Shown here: in pieces, positions 1-8,599 of the stretch | Numbering within the stretch: the first letter of the stretch is position 1 | Layout: the number at the start of each line of letters is the position of its first letter | Source of the DNA: JAFNAG01 sp963824985 | GTDB lineage: Bacteria; Acidobacteriota; UBA6911 | Reading direction: 5' to 3' | DNA length: 64,000 nucleotides | Assembly: GCA_963824985.1 (NCBI GenBank) | Contig: CAWGRQ010000047.1 | Coordinates: 1 to 64,000 of the forward strand | The notes under the pieces: model-generated | What the model was told of the DNA's origin: nothing | Databases searched by the model: none | The model's input: the letters and a program-made list of their open reading frames with translations, nothing else | Position numbers and translations under genes: made by a program

Positions 1-1
1 T

Positions 2-145
2 AAATTCGAGCTTTTCCGCCATTTCTACGACAGCGACGATGGCCTCACCTGCCCGCTATGCGGCAAGAAAGCGCTGGAGAAGCAGTTTTCCACCTTCAGC
101 GCCGGCGGCTTCAGTTGCGCGCCGAGCGAGTACAGCGGCGGCTGA
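2..145 (+). CDS. FmdB-type zinc-ribbon protein, C-terminal end (partial)
   Basis: The reading frame is open from the window edge and stops with TGA at 143-145. The 47 visible residues contain KFELF, then CPLCGKK, and end FSCAPSEYSGG. A short zinc-ribbon protein with a FEL motif, one CxxC pair and a Gly/Ser-rich tail is typical of the FmdB family of small putative regulators; the first CxxC and the start lie outside the window. A strong hairpin follows 45 bp downstream, so this is probably the last gene of its transcript. Family assignment is an inference from the fragment. Confidence 0.55.
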   Translation, partial: KFELFRHFYDSDDGLTCPLCGKKALEKQFSTFSAGGFSCAPSEYSGG

Positions 146-190
146 GGGTAATCCCGCCGGGGCAGTTTGCTCCAACAAGCCGGCCAAAAA

Positions 191-220
191 GCCTCCGGAA
201 AACCGGAGGCTTTTGTTTTG
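191..220 (+). terminator. intrinsic terminator
   Basis: An 8-bp perfect GC-rich stem (GCCTCCGG / CCGGAGGC) with an AAAA loop is followed by TTTTGTTTTG and preceded by a run of A. It would end the FmdB-like gene and, through the A-run, could also work from the other side. Confidence 0.85.
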
Positions 221-257
221 CCGCAGCAATATTTTATAAAAAGGGAGGTAAAAATAG

Positions 258-288
258 TTGACATCAATCCGTGAACGGCGAGTATAAT
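258..288 (+). promoter_or_regulatory. sigma-70-type promoter next to a start codon
   Basis: TTGACA at 258-263 and TATAAT at 283-288 both match the consensus exactly, with a 19-bp spacer. Transcription would begin near 295, only a few bases before the ATG at 298, which predicts a leaderless or nearly leaderless message. Confidence 0.7.
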
Positions 289-297
289 ATTAGCAAT

Positions 298-510
298 ATG
301 CTGGAAGGCAAGTGTCCTCAATGCGGGCAATGCTATTACGGACTGGCTCTGGCCAATCCCCGTTATCAGACCTGCGACAAGTGCGGCGCGGGCCTCGACA
401 TAAAAGACGGCGATAAAATAATCAAAGGTTTTTCGCCTTTCAGCGCCGATAACATCAGCATCAAGGCCAAACCGAAAACCCCCCGGGAAGATAAAACCAA
501 GAACAGCTAA
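298..510 (+). CDS. small zinc-ribbon protein, function unknown
   Basis: This 70-residue protein has two CxxC pairs (CPQC near residue 6 and CDKC near residue 29), which would bind one zinc ion, followed by a polar Lys-rich tail. An upstream GTG at 271 would lengthen it, but that codon lies inside the spacer of the consensus promoter at 258-288, so ATG 298 is preferred. No Shine-Dalgarno sequence is visible, consistent with leaderless translation. I do not recognise a specific family. Confidence 0.6.
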   Translation: MLEGKCPQCGQCYYGLALANPRYQTCDKCGAGLDIKDGDKIIKGFSPFSADNISIKAKPKTPREDKTKNS

Positions 511-570
511 ACCTCAATATCCTCCCCGGATATTTTCTTTCAGCCATCCCCTTTTTGCTGTCCAGGCATC

Positions 571-599
571 TTGTCAAACGCTTCGCACTCGCATATAGT
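571..599 (+). promoter_or_regulatory. sigma-70-type promoter
   Basis: TTGTCA (571-576) and TATAGT (594-599) are separated by 17 bp, 35 bp ahead of the start codon of the next gene, which has a good AGGAGGA ribosome site. Confidence 0.6.
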
Positions 600-634
600 A
601 TCTGCAAGGTAATCTCCGTTTACAGGAGGAAGCC

Positions 635-878
635 ATGTCTGAGCGCAACCTGGTCGTTTGTCCTGGGCGGCTTTTTCATTCTTCTGGGTATCGGGTTTCT
701 TCTCTGGGGGCGCAAAGAGGGGCGCGAACTGGAAGAAGGGCTGGCGCAGCACTACGACCTCCGGGAATTCGTGGAGCACACGCCGGAACGCCCCGAGCCC
801 GGCGCGCTCATTATAGGCGGCATCATCGGGCTGGTGCTGGGCGTGGGCCTGGTGATAGCCGGATTCATCCTGCGCTAA
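635..878 (+). CDS. two-TM small membrane protein (frameshifted near 650)
   Basis: ATG 635 follows AGGAGGA at an ideal distance, but its frame reads MSERN and then turns to nonsense. Removing one C from the CC at 649-650 restores MSERN-WSFVLGGFF and the open frame that ends at 878. The repaired product has about 80 residues, with hydrophobic helices near residues 6-23 and 57-80, a charged central segment (RKEGRELEEG) and no conserved catalytic motif I know. The split is one of several here best explained by a one-base insertion in the consensus. Function unknown. Confidence 0.6.
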
Positions 879-916
879 TTCTATCCGGTTGGATTTTTAG
901 AAAGGTGTGATTTTAT

Positions 917-1348
917 ATGCTGCTTGACGACATCAAAACTATCGTCGCCGCCATTCCGGCCCGGTTGAAGGAAAAGAACGGTTTATACTCGTTCGAGTTC
1001 ACCGTGGCCGAACGCAAGGCCTTTTTATCCACCAAAAAGCTGGCCTACCGCGCCGCCTTCCGCATCGACGAAGCCGGAAAAGAGCTGCGCTTCAGCGAGA
1101 TGCTCAAGGAGACGGGCTCCGGCCTGAGCACAGGCCCGGACGGCATCAGCCCGGGCTTCGGCTTCAAGGCGGAGACGTATAAGACGGGCGCGGGGCCGAG
1201 GGAGGGCGGCATCGCCGAGCAATCCAACCTCTTCGGCAAGCAGTATAAATACAGCTTCGACTACTCCAGAATCCGCAAGGAGATAGAGGGGGCGGCGGTG
1301 AAGGCGGGATACGGGTTCAAGTACCAGATAACGACGGTGGGGTTGTAG
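917..1348 (+). CDS. conserved hypothetical protein, 143 aa
   Basis: The gene starts 14 bp after a GAAAGGTG ribosome site and encodes a soluble, charged 143-residue protein without signal peptide or membrane segment. It opens MLLDDIKTIVAAIPARLKEK, has a central Gly/Ser-rich stretch (TGSGLSTGPDG) and ends YGFKYQITTVGL. I do not recognise the family. It lies in the same direction as the membrane protein upstream, 38 bp away, so the two may be cotranscribed. Confidence 0.55.
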   Translation: MLLDDIKTIVAAIPARLKEKNGLYSFEFTVAERKAFLSTKKLAYRAAFRIDEAGKELRFSEMLKETGSGLSTGPDGISPGFGFKAETYKTGAGPREGGIAEQSNLFGKQYKYSFDYSRIRKEIEGAAVKAGYGFKYQITTVGL

Positions 1349-1407
1349 GGGAAGGGACCGACGCGCTCCGGTAATTTGGCGCTACGAATGACTCATTCAG
1401 GAGGATT

Positions 1408-1853
1408 ATGTGCGAGGGGTTAGGATACCGCGTGAAGTCTTTCAAAGTTGCATTAATTGCGCTGGCTCTGATAACTCCCCTCGTTGGTACCCATACCGGT
1501 TGTACCAGAAGCGAAATCACGATAACTCAAACGACGACTCTTAGACCAAAAACTACATTAACAGGGGTTGTAACACGCGTAATCTTTACAACTGTGATAC
1601 CGGCGTCGAGCGAGGTTAATATTATATCACTTCGGCATACGCTGACCCCGCGGTTGTTCAAGGTAAAAAATTTGTGTGGACTAATTCGGACAATAAGACT
1701 CATACCGTGACGAATGAAGAGGAGGAACCTACCTTCGAGTTCGTCTTAGCGCCTGGAGAGTCCATCAGCTATGACAACGGCGGCCATAAGGGTGTTTATC
1801 TTTATTCGTGCATGTTACACGTAAACGAAAACGCAGAAATTATCGTTGATTAA
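1408..1853 (+). CDS. Thr-rich lipoprotein with cupredoxin-like domain (frameshifted near 1620)
   Basis: The first half encodes a signal peptide ending in a possible lipobox (THTGC) and a Thr-rich linker (TTTLRPKTTLTG). Near 1620-1635 the frame moves and continues as FVWTNSDNKTHTVT, FVLAPGESISY, YLYSCMLHVNENA, ending TAA 1851. This is the layout of a plastocyanin-type domain: early His (THTV), then Cys and a nearby His; the usual axial Met after the second His is not in place. It would be anchored outside the membrane and might carry copper. The shift is +2 or -1. Translation starts after an AGGAGG site. Confidence 0.6.
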
Positions 1854-1854
1854 A

Positions 1855-1882
1855 CAGGGGTTACTGCTGCCAGTAACCCCTG
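1855..1882. terminator. strong hairpin, probable terminator
   Basis: A 12-bp perfect stem (CAGGGGTTACTG / CAGTAACCCCTG) with a 4-base loop starts one base after the lipoprotein stop codon. The following sequence is not a pure T-run, so termination efficiency is uncertain. Confidence 0.6.
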
Positions 1883-1986
1883 AGATTTGAGTCGCGATCG
1901 GATTTTCAGGGCTGGTCTTTCTTCAACCGCTAAACTTCTTCCGCGTATAACTCAGCCCCGGATGATTTAATCGTCTGAAACAAAGG

Positions 1987-2526
1987 TCATTCGGTTACGA
2001 CGACTGTTCCCTCCAACTTTACCCCCTGCGTGGAGTCTATCCACACGTTATATGTGCCGGTATTATAAAAGTAGTAAAAAAAGGAATCTTCCGAAAGCAG
2101 GATTGTGTTGAACAAACCTTCGCTGATAATCATGTAGTTATAATGGTCAAGGTTGCCGAACTCTACCTGTGTGCCTTTTTTAACGGTAAGAGTCTTAGGA
2201 TTGAAAGTAGCCTGCCTGATGACCATTTTGTTCGGATTCTCGGGAAGGGGAACAATGGGTATGCCCACGAAAGTAGGGATGGTCGGGGGCACATCAGCGG
2301 AAGATGAAGAGGGTGGTATAGTTGTTGAAGCGGCGGGCGGTTCGGCTGCTACAGTTGCGGAATCAGGTGGGATAGTCACCGGCCCCGTGGGCACGCCGTT
2401 CAAGTTCAAAGAAGGAATTTGCGTGACTGGTTTTGATGTAGTGGCATTGCGCGCAGAGCATCCAAAAGCCATGATACTCAGCATGAGGCTGGTGACGATA
2501 AGCAGGGGGATTCTGTTATTTTTCAT
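1987..2526 (-). CDS. lipoprotein with Pro/Ser/Thr linker and degenerate cupredoxin-like domain
   Basis: The 179-residue product has an N-terminal signal with lipobox IMAFGC, a Pro/Ser/Thr-rich stalk (residues about 30-95) and a C-terminal beta-rich domain: ATFNPKTLTVKKGTQVEFGNLD, then YNTGTYNVWID and GTVVVTE. The pattern 'xFxPxxLTVKKGTxVxFxN' is typical of cupredoxins, but the Cys-His-Met copper ligands are absent, so it is either a structural relative or metal-free. Start chosen after CTGGAGGCC ribosome-site sequence. It is transcribed away from the ArsR-type regulator gene with a palindrome between them. Confidence 0.65.
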   Translation of the reverse strand: MKNNRIPLLIVTSLMLSIMAFGCSARNATTSKPVTQIPSLNLNGVPTGPVTIPPDSATVAAEPPAASTTIPPSSSSADVPPTIPTFVGIPIVPLPENPNKMVIRQATFNPKTLTVKKGTQVEFGNLDHYNYMIISEGLFNTILLSEDSFFYYFYNTGTYNVWIDSTQGVKLEGTVVVTE

Positions 2527-2567
2527 TTCGGCCTCCAGGATTGTTTTTAGTATTTAACAAAATAATA

Positions 2568-2581
2568 TATTCAATTGAATA
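2568..2581. promoter_or_regulatory. 14-bp perfect palindrome, candidate operator
   Basis: TATTCAATTGAATA is a perfect palindrome in the AT-rich divergent region, 40 bp from the lipoprotein start and 120 bp from the ArsR-type gene. ArsR-family regulators bind such imperfect or perfect AT-rich dyads, often of the ATTCAA...TTGAAT type, so it may be the site for the neighbouring regulator. Inference only. Confidence 0.45.
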
Positions 2582-2644
2582 ACAGTTACGTAACTTTTGT
2601 CACGCTCTTCATCATACTGGCTGGCAAACATCCCGATATTCGAC

Positions 2645-2673
2645 TTACTTAAATTCGCACAAGATAGTATAAT
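2645..2673 (+). promoter_or_regulatory. possible promoter for the ArsR-type gene
   Basis: TATAAT at 2668-2673 matches the -10 consensus; TTACTT at 2645-2650 with a 17-bp spacer is a weak -35. The -10 lies 27 bp before the preferred start codon. Confidence 0.5.
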
Positions 2674-2700
2674 TTGTCTAAAATACCATTAAGGAACCCA

Positions 2701-3057
2701 ATGATGAAGGAATTCATACGTGCAGCGCAAGCCCTTTCTGACGAAACCAGAGTGCGTATCATTTGCTTACTCTTACAAAGAGAGTGCTGTGTTTGTGAGG
2801 TAATGCAGGCAATGGAAATATCACAAACTCGTGCTTCTCGTAACCTTAAAATATTGAATGACGCAGGTTTTCTGGATATGAGGACAGAGGGGCTCTTTAC
2901 TCTTTATAGCATTAAGAGTAGCTTCACCAAGCCATTCTATGGCTATCTCCTAGATGCAGCCAAAAGCATTGCCTCGGGAACCGCCGTTACAAGCCGTGAC
3001 GCAAAAAAACTTAAAAACGCTAAGCGGGTGGGCGTAAAGGCCTGTTGTTCAAAGTAA
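2701..3057 (+). CDS. ArsR/SmtB-family transcriptional regulator
   Basis: The 118-residue protein is a winged-helix repressor: ALSDETRVRIICLLL (helix 1-2), ECCVCEVMQAMEISQTRASRNLKIL (helix 3 to recognition helix), then the wing around DMRTEGLFTLYSI. The CVC in helix 3 matches the ELCVCDL metal site of classical arsenite/antimonite sensors, and the protein ends with another Cys pair (ACCSK). ATG 2701 is preferred over the TTG at 2674 because AAGGA lies 10 bp upstream and the TTG would sit on the predicted transcription start. The most obvious target is the divergent lipoprotein or itself; no arsenic pump is seen nearby. Confidence 0.8.
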   Translation: MMKEFIRAAQALSDETRVRIICLLLQRECCVCEVMQAMEISQTRASRNLKILNDAGFLDMRTEGLFTLYSIKSSFTKPFYGYLLDAAKSIASGTAVTSRDAKKLKNAKRVGVKACCSK

Positions 3058-3193
3058 TTATGTAGTTTAGCCCACCACAAGACCGGATTCTTTTTAACAT
3101 ACGCATGGAACGGACAATATCCCTCTTACAGCATGTTAGAATCAAAGTTCCAGTATAATTAGAGAAATCCAATAGCCTGGAGGAAATAACTGT

Positions 3194-3553
3194 ATGGATA
3201 AACAATCCAACAATATCGATGAATATATTTCTGGTTTCCCTGAAAACGTTCAGGACATATTAGAAAAACTGAGGCGGGTTATACAGAAGGCGGCGCCTGA
3301 GGCAACGGAAGCCATAAGTTATGGGATACCTACATTCAAATTAAACGGCAATCTGGTGCATTTTGGCGCTTTCAAGAATCATATCGGATTTTTTCCTACT
3401 CCATCCGGTATTGCCCCCTTCAAGAAAGAGCTAGCGCCATATGAAATGTCGAAAGGAACGATTCAATTCCCTCTGGACAAACCTATTCCTTATGCGCTTG
3501 TGGAAAAGATCGTTAAATTCAGAGTAAACCAAAATTTAGGGAAGAAGAAGTAA
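3194..3553 (+). CDS. DUF1801/YdhG-like protein
   Basis: The 119-residue soluble protein follows a GGAGGAAAT ribosome site and a TATAAT at 3154-3159. It has the family's pattern: a short helix with YISGFPENVQDILEKLRRVIQKAAPEATEAISYGIPTFKLNG, then GFFPTPSGIAPFKKEL and GTIQFPLDKPIP. Members of this family (related to the frataxin-like YdhG group) are small proteins of uncertain role, some linked to intracellular iron handling. Nothing in the neighbourhood specifies a function. Confidence 0.8.
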   Translation: MDKQSNNIDEYISGFPENVQDILEKLRRVIQKAAPEATEAISYGIPTFKLNGNLVHFGAFKNHIGFFPTPSGIAPFKKELAPYEMSKGTIQFPLDKPIPYALVEKIVKFRVNQNLGKKK

Positions 3554-3599
3554 CAAACCTTGTATTCTTCCCTGTCCTGAGCGGAATCGAAAGAGAGAT

Positions 3600-3690
3600 G
3601 CAGAGGAATTCTTTTGCACATAGCCTCTTAAAACCCCTCTTAATCTCCCCTTTTTAAGGGGAGAAACTGATAGGGGGGAGAGAGTTTCAA
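3600..3690. repeat. dispersed hairpin repeat (CCCCTC...GGGGAG type)
   Basis: The spacer holds AACCCCTCTTAATCTCCCC, TTTTTAAGGGGAG and a further GGGGGGAGAG, an inverted repeat related to others at 4.7, 17.85, 24.0, 26.3 and 27.2 kb. GTCCTGAGCGGAATCGAAAG just before it is another common intergenic motif, seen again near 24,065. Confidence 0.6.
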
Positions 3691-3739
3691 TTCCTGCTCT
3701 CGTCCTGATGACTGAAAGCTGATGGCTGACCGCTAAAAG

Positions 3740-4681
3740 CTAGAACCCCAGCCAGCCGTTGAGCAGCAAGGTAAGTGAAATGGTTATGGGAGTGAGCATC
3801 CCGCCCTTGAAGCCCTTCTTGACGGCCTGCTCCAGCCCGGGACGCGTGCGCCACCGGCCGTTCAGCATAGGTATCAGACTCTGAACGAAGAAGGCGATAG
3901 GCCACAGGTTGAGCAGGGCAAAGACCGACTTCGACACGATGGCGGTGAAGGCGAACGCCAGTATCGCCCCGACCACCAGAACAATATAGGCGTAGTGCAT
4001 TTTCTCCTGCCCGAAGATGACCACCGAAGTGCGCTTGCCCGAGGCGGCGTCGGCCTTGACGTCGGGGAAGTTGCGGATGCCCTTGGTCGCCGCCGCCGTG
4101 AGTATGCGCGGCAGCCCCACCAGGATGGGCAGCCAGCTCGGGCCTGCCTGGATATAGTAGGCCGTGAAGATCACCATGGCATAGCCGATCAGCATGAAGG
4201 TCTCGCCCAGGCCGCGGTAAGAGGCCTTGATGGGCGGGTTGGAATAGCTGTAGGTGATTAAGATGCCCAGGACGCCCAGCGGGATAGTAGCCCAGCCCGT
4301 CTTGCCCACAAACTGCACGATGAGCCCCAGCGGTATGGCGGCGGCGAAGAAAAGCATCCCGACGAGCTGCACGTGCTCTTTTTTGAGGTGCCCGCGCACC
4401 AGCACCTGCGTGCCGCCCGTGCTGGTCAGGTTCATGCCGCCCCCGGCCCCGATGCGCTCGACGTTGCGGCGGTCGCCCTCGTAGTCCTGCGCCTCGTTGG
4501 TGAGGTAGATGCCGTTGGCGATAAAGAAAACGGCCACCAGGGACGCGACGAATACCAGCCAGTTGAAATTGCCCGTGTGGTACCAGGCCAGCACCGAGCC
4601 CAGAACAAAAGAGAAAACATCGTTGGAGTGGCGCGGTATTTTTTGCACCTGTATCCAGGCGTTAAGCTGTGTGCGGTCCAT
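3740..4681 (-). CDS. UbiA-family prenyltransferase
   Basis: This 313-residue integral membrane protein with 8-9 hydrophobic helices carries the two Asp-rich motifs of polyprenyl transferases: NEAQDYEGDR near residue 63 (an N/DxxxD variant) and RNFPDVKADAASGKRT near residue 205. These bind Mg-prenyl diphosphate and attach the prenyl chain to an aromatic acceptor in the membrane. In an anaerobe the likely product is a menaquinone-type or related lipid, but the acceptor cannot be read from the sequence. The gene is intact and lies downstream, on the same strand, of a B12-binding radical SAM gene 170 bp away. Confidence 0.85.
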   Translation of the reverse strand: MDRTQLNAWIQVQKIPRHSNDVFSFVLGSVLAWYHTGNFNWLVFVASLVAVFFIANGIYLTNEAQDYEGDRRNVERIGAGGGMNLTSTGGTQVLVRGHLKKEHVQLVGMLFFAAAIPLGLIVQFVGKTGWATIPLGVLGILITYSYSNPPIKASYRGLGETFMLIGYAMVIFTAYYIQAGPSWLPILVGLPRILTAAATKGIRNFPDVKADAASGKRTSVVIFGQEKMHYAYIVLVVGAILAFAFTAIVSKSVFALLNLWPIAFFVQSLIPMLNGRWRTRPGLEQAVKKGFKGGMLTPITISLTLLLNGWLGF

Positions 4682-4687
4682 TATTGG

Positions 4688-4765
4688 AACCTCATCCCCT
4701 GCCCCTTCTCCTGAGGAAAGGGGAAGATTTAAAGAGGATGGGAGCTGACGCTCCCTCCTCTTGCA
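4688..4765. repeat. intergenic inverted repeats
   Basis: Between ubiA and the radical SAM gene are CCCCTTCTCCTGAGGAAAGGGGAAG and a second hairpin AAGAGGATGGGAGC / GCTCCCTCCTCTT. They belong to the dispersed CTCTCCCC-type intergenic repeats of the left part. Confidence 0.55.
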
Positions 4766-4851
4766 GGTTTCTCCTGGTAAATTACGTCTTACGACCTCGT
4801 GGATACCCCCGAGCCATTCTCAGGCAGGAGCAAATAAAAGGTCTATGCCTC

Positions 4852-6592
4852 CTAAGCAGTTGCCTGAGCAGTCTTCTTTTTGCGCTTGAACAGCAGATTC
4901 CGCAGGGCGGAAAAATAGCGCAGGCGCACGATGCTGCCGACGGGTATTTCCAGTTCCAGCCGCTCGGAGGCAGTGAAACCATTGATGGAGTCCATCTCGG
5001 GTTTGAGTTTGGCTATCTCGTCGCGCCGCCCGCTCTTCAGCATCTCTTCTATCTTCGCTTCGAGGGCTTTGGCCCGTTCGATGCGCTCAAGCTGCGTATC
5101 CGCCGCTTTCTGGGTTATCTGGCCGTATTTCGCCTTGAGTTGGGCCAGCCTGGCGATAGCTTCATAAGTCACTTCCGTTATCTCGTCGCGCGAAAGCCAC
5201 TGCGTCTCGTAGTTCAGGCTGAACTTCCAGCTCGGCAGGGTAAGCGCCTGGCGGTGCTCTTCCAGCGTCTTGTAGAGCAGGCGGAAACCGTAGCGCTCGG
5301 GATGCTCGAAAGCCAGGCTGCCGGGCGCCATGAAGGGAGCCTGATGCCCCATGAACAGGAAGAGGCGCTTGTCGGCCTTGAACTTTTTGAGCAGGTACTC
5401 GCAGTAATCGATGGTGTCCAGCACGGACTTTTTGTCCTGCTTGTGCAGCCCTATCATGAAGAATATCTCCACGCGGCTGGCGCCCTCGTCGAGGGCGGTC
5501 TCGATCATCTTCTCCATGTCCTCGTTGGAAAAGCTGCGGCCCAGCGACACCTTGCGCACCTCGGGGTCGTGCGATTCGGGCGACATGTCCAGCGAGAAGC
5601 CCGGCGCGGCCTGCGCCAGCTCCTTTACGAATTCGGGGGGCATGGGATTGAAGGCCTCCAGCATGAGGGTGTTCTTGACGCGGTGCTCTTTAATCAGCTC
5701 GAGGAGCTTGTGGGCGCGCTCTGCTCCGCCCTCGCGGATGTCCCCCACCAGCAGGATGGGGCCGCGCGTGATGTTGCTGATGTTGCGGATATCGTTGAAT
5801 ATGTCCTCGGCGGTGCGGTAGGCCGGCGTCTTGCGGTTGGCAAAGCCGGACAGGCCGTCCTTGGCCCCGCTGCAGAAGATGCAGTTATAGTGGCAGCCGC
5901 GGCAGGTGAAGACGGCCGTCACCGGGTATTTCAGCCAGCCCTTGAAAGGCACCACGCTGGCGAGGTCGCGGTAGCGCAGCACCTGGCGCACCACCGTGCC
6001 GTAGTGGTTCCCCATGACGTGGCTGATGTCGGTGGGCACGTAGCTGAACTCATTTTCGTGCACGCTGACCGGAAGCATCCTTCCAGACCAGGTTGGGAAC
6101 GCCGGACAGGTCGCCGCCCGCCTTCAGCGCTATCATGAATTGCCTCATCGGCTCCTCGGTGGAATCGCCGCGCATGACGAAGTCCACCGCCGGGTACTGG
6201 ATAAGCTCTTTCCAGAAGCGCGAGGCGGAATAACCGCCGAAGATGACTTTGGAGTCCGGATGGTATTTCTTGACGATTTTGGCGATTTCGATGGAGCCGT
6301 GCGAATGCACCATCCAGTGCAGGTCGATGCCGAAAACGGGCGCGTCGAGCTTCTTTATGAAGGCTTCGGCGTCGAAACGCGCGTCCCGCAGCATGCGCCA
6401 GGCGATGTTGACGATGCGCGTGCGGAAACCGGCCCGTTCGAGGTACTCGGAGATGCTGGAAAGCCCCACCGGGTACATCTCGAATATGGGCGTGGCCAGC
6501 ACCAGGTCGCTCACCGGGCCGTAGAGCTGGGGTATCTTGCGGAAGTCATATACATGCGGCGCGTGCAGCAGGATAAGGTCGGTTTTCGGCAT
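4852..6592 (-). CDS. B12-binding-domain radical SAM protein (frameshifted near 6060)
   Basis: The N-terminal part (6592 down to about 6060) is a cobalamin-binding-like domain: LILLHAPHVYDFR, YPVGLSSISEYLERAGF, VIFGGYSAS. The frame then shifts by one base; deleting the G in the CGTGCAC stretch joins it to NEFSYVPTDI and the radical SAM core with CHYNCIFC (CxxxCxxC) and SLDMSPESHD, ending with a basic tail near 4852. Intact length would be about 580 residues. Such enzymes often methylate or rearrange unactivated carbons; substrate unknown. The position next to a prenyltransferase suggests lipid or quinone modification, which is inference. Confidence 0.75.
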
Positions 6593-6762
6593 ATTCAGTC
6601 CTTTTAAAATTATCGTAAATGAAGCGGATTATGCAAACGGGATTCCGGGTTTTTACCTTTTGGAAATAAACGTGATTATAACATTTTGCACAATTTTTTG
6701 TCTAACCTACCCGCCTCCCCGGACTCTCATCCTGGCCTTGACTAAGAAGGAGCATTAGGCGC

Positions 6763-6798
6763 AACCCAGTTTGATTTCATCCAAGGGACTGGGCTTTT
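6763..6798 (+). terminator. possible terminator hairpin
   Basis: CCCAGT (6765-6770) pairs with ACTGGG (6788-6793), followed by CTTTT. The stem is short and the loop 17 bases, so the call is weak. It separates the radical SAM start region from dgkA. Confidence 0.35.
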
Positions 6799-6824
6799 GG
6801 CTATGGTAGTGTCATAATACATCA

Positions 6825-7193
6825 ATGATGAGGCGATTCTTCAAGAGTCTGGCCTACGCTTTAAGCGGTATCAGCGCCGCGTTTAAATCGGAACAAAGTT
6901 TCAGGCTTCACATCCTGGCCATGGCTGCCGCCGTTGCGATGGGATTGTACCTCAGGCTGTCTCTGACGGCCTGGGGCTTCGTGATTTTCGCCATCGGACT
7001 TGTGCTGGCCGCCGAACTTTTCAATACCGCTATAGAGAGGCTGGGCGACGAAGCCGCCAATGGTGAGCAGAAACAGACAATCAAGAAAGCCAAGGATACG
7101 GCCGCCGGGGCGGTGCTCGTCTCGGCCTTGACCGCACTTGTCATCGGGCTGTTATTTTTACTTATCCCATTTGTCCAGAAGATATTGAACTGA
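6825..7193 (+). CDS. dgkA: diacylglycerol/undecaprenol kinase
   Basis: The 122-residue protein has three membrane helices and the DgkA signature ELFNTAIERLGDEA followed by KKAKDTAAGAVL. It phosphorylates diacylglycerol or undecaprenol in the inner membrane, recycling lipid carriers; in Gram-positive-type lineages the undecaprenol form is usual. A CATAAT -10-like box (6813-6818) lies 6 bp before the start and no ribosome site is visible, so the message may be leaderless. ATG 6825 and ATG 6828 are adjacent alternatives. Confidence 0.9.
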   Translation: MMRRFFKSLAYALSGISAAFKSEQSFRLHILAMAAAVAMGLYLRLSLTAWGFVIFAIGLVLAAELFNTAIERLGDEAANGEQKQTIKKAKDTAAGAVLVSALTALVIGLLFLLIPFVQKILN

Positions 7194-7267
7194 TACAAGG
7201 CCGTTAAGACTCAGGTAAATCCCAACCTCGTCCGGTACCTTTGACCGCCGTGCTATAATTTCAGACG

Positions 7268-8324
7268 ATGGCCGCTCACAAAGCACTTTCGAGCGTTATA
7301 GTTATAGTCGCCATTGTGCGTCTCGCTTCTGGCGGGATGCGCCGGCGGCATAACGCTCTCGACCCCTCCCGATCTTCAACCGGCCCCTCACCCGACTTCT
7401 CGCCTGTCCACGACGACGACCGCCACTCCCACCCCCACCATCAATAATCTGCTCGCCCCCTTCCCCCTCAGCGACATGACAGCCTATACGACCGCTACAA
7501 GGGCGAGGACGGCGGCCTTTACGGCGGCGGCATGAACGCGCCCCCGCCCGCCCACTACGCCGCCGCGCTCGCGGAGCTGGCCAAAATCAAGCCGCTGGAC
7601 GCGTCGGGCAATCCCTCGCCTGACGGCAAGGTCGTGCTCATCTCCATCGGCATGTCCAACACCACGCAGGAGTTCTCCGTCTTCAAGCAACTGGCCGACG
7701 CCGACCCGCTCAAGTCGCCCGAGCCTGAAAATCGTGGACGGGGCGCAGGGCGGGCAGACGGCCAAAATCTGGGCCACGCAGGAAAATCCCTGGCAGGTGC
7801 TGGCGCAGCGCCTCCAGGCCGCCGGAGTGACGCCGGCGCAGGTGCAGGTGGTGTGGATAAAACAGGCCGACTCGCAGCCCTCGAAAGGCTTCCCCGCCGA
7901 AGCGCAAACGCTCCAGAGCGAGCTTGCGACAATCGTGCAGCACGTCAAGCAGACCTATCCCAACGTCAGGATCGCATATCTGTCCAGCCGCATCTACGGC
8001 GGCTACGCCACCACGGCGCTCAACCCCGAGCCGTACGCCTACGAGGGCGCTTTTGCCGTGCGCTGGCTGATCCAGAAACAGATTAACGGCGACGCGAGCC
8101 TGAACTATAACGCCAGCGCCGGGGCTGTAAAATCCCCGCTGCTGCTGTGGGGGCCGTACCTGTGGGCGGACGGGATGAACCCCAGGAGCGACGGCCTCAT
8201 CTGGGAGCGCGGCGATTTGTCATCATCGGACGGCACGCACCCGTCGGATAGCGGCAGGCAGAAAGTGGCCAAAATGCTGCTGGATTTCTTCAAGACGAAT
8301 GAGCTGGCGCGGGGTGGTTTGTAA
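7268..8324 (+). CDS. SGNH-hydrolase-like secreted lipoprotein (three frameshifts)
   Basis: The gene begins MAAHKALSSVIVIVAI, moves frame near 7315, and continues with lipobox LLAGCAGG, a Thr/Pro linker (STTTTATPTPT), moves again near 7485 and near 7727. The repaired product of about 350 residues contains VVLISIGMSNTTQEF, VQVVWIKQAD, TYPNVRIAYLSSRIYGGY, SPLLLWGPYLWADG and DGTHPSDSGRQKVAKML. The DGTHPS block is the Asp-His half of an SGNH esterase site; the usual GDS block is replaced by GMSN, so catalysis is uncertain. At 7727 deleting one G (CCCGAGCC to CCCAGCC) restores the frame. A TATAAT lies at 7254-7259. Confidence 0.6.
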
Positions 8325-8477
8325 AGCCCTTATGACCGTACAACTAACAGCCTTTCTGATAAGTTCAATTCGAACAATTAACTATTGACTTGAGCCTCTG
8401 CTTATCCACATTGCACACAAGTTCCGACCTTTGCTTGAGCGGTTAATCTTCTCGCTGGATGGAAGAATGTGTCAGGC

Positions 8478-8504
8478 TTTACAATCAGTCATGCTGGGTA
8501 TAAT
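8478..8504 (+). promoter_or_regulatory. possible promoter in the 8.33-8.60 kb spacer
   Basis: TTTACA (8478-8483) and TATAAT (8499-8504), spacer 15 bp, lie about 95 bp before the next gene. Nothing else recognisable is present in this 275-bp spacer. Confidence 0.45.
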
Positions 8505-8599
8505 ATTTGGTTTCGGGCCCAAGGAGAACGCGGCCGGCTGATTACGGGTTGAAATGAGAAATCCCGGGTTATAGCACGGGTTATTCATATTTAGAATAA

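Noticed and set aside
4669..6138. Plus-strand open frame of 489 codons
   Set aside because: It is antisense to the B12-binding radical SAM gene, has no ribosome site and no recognisable motifs, and arises from high GC third positions.
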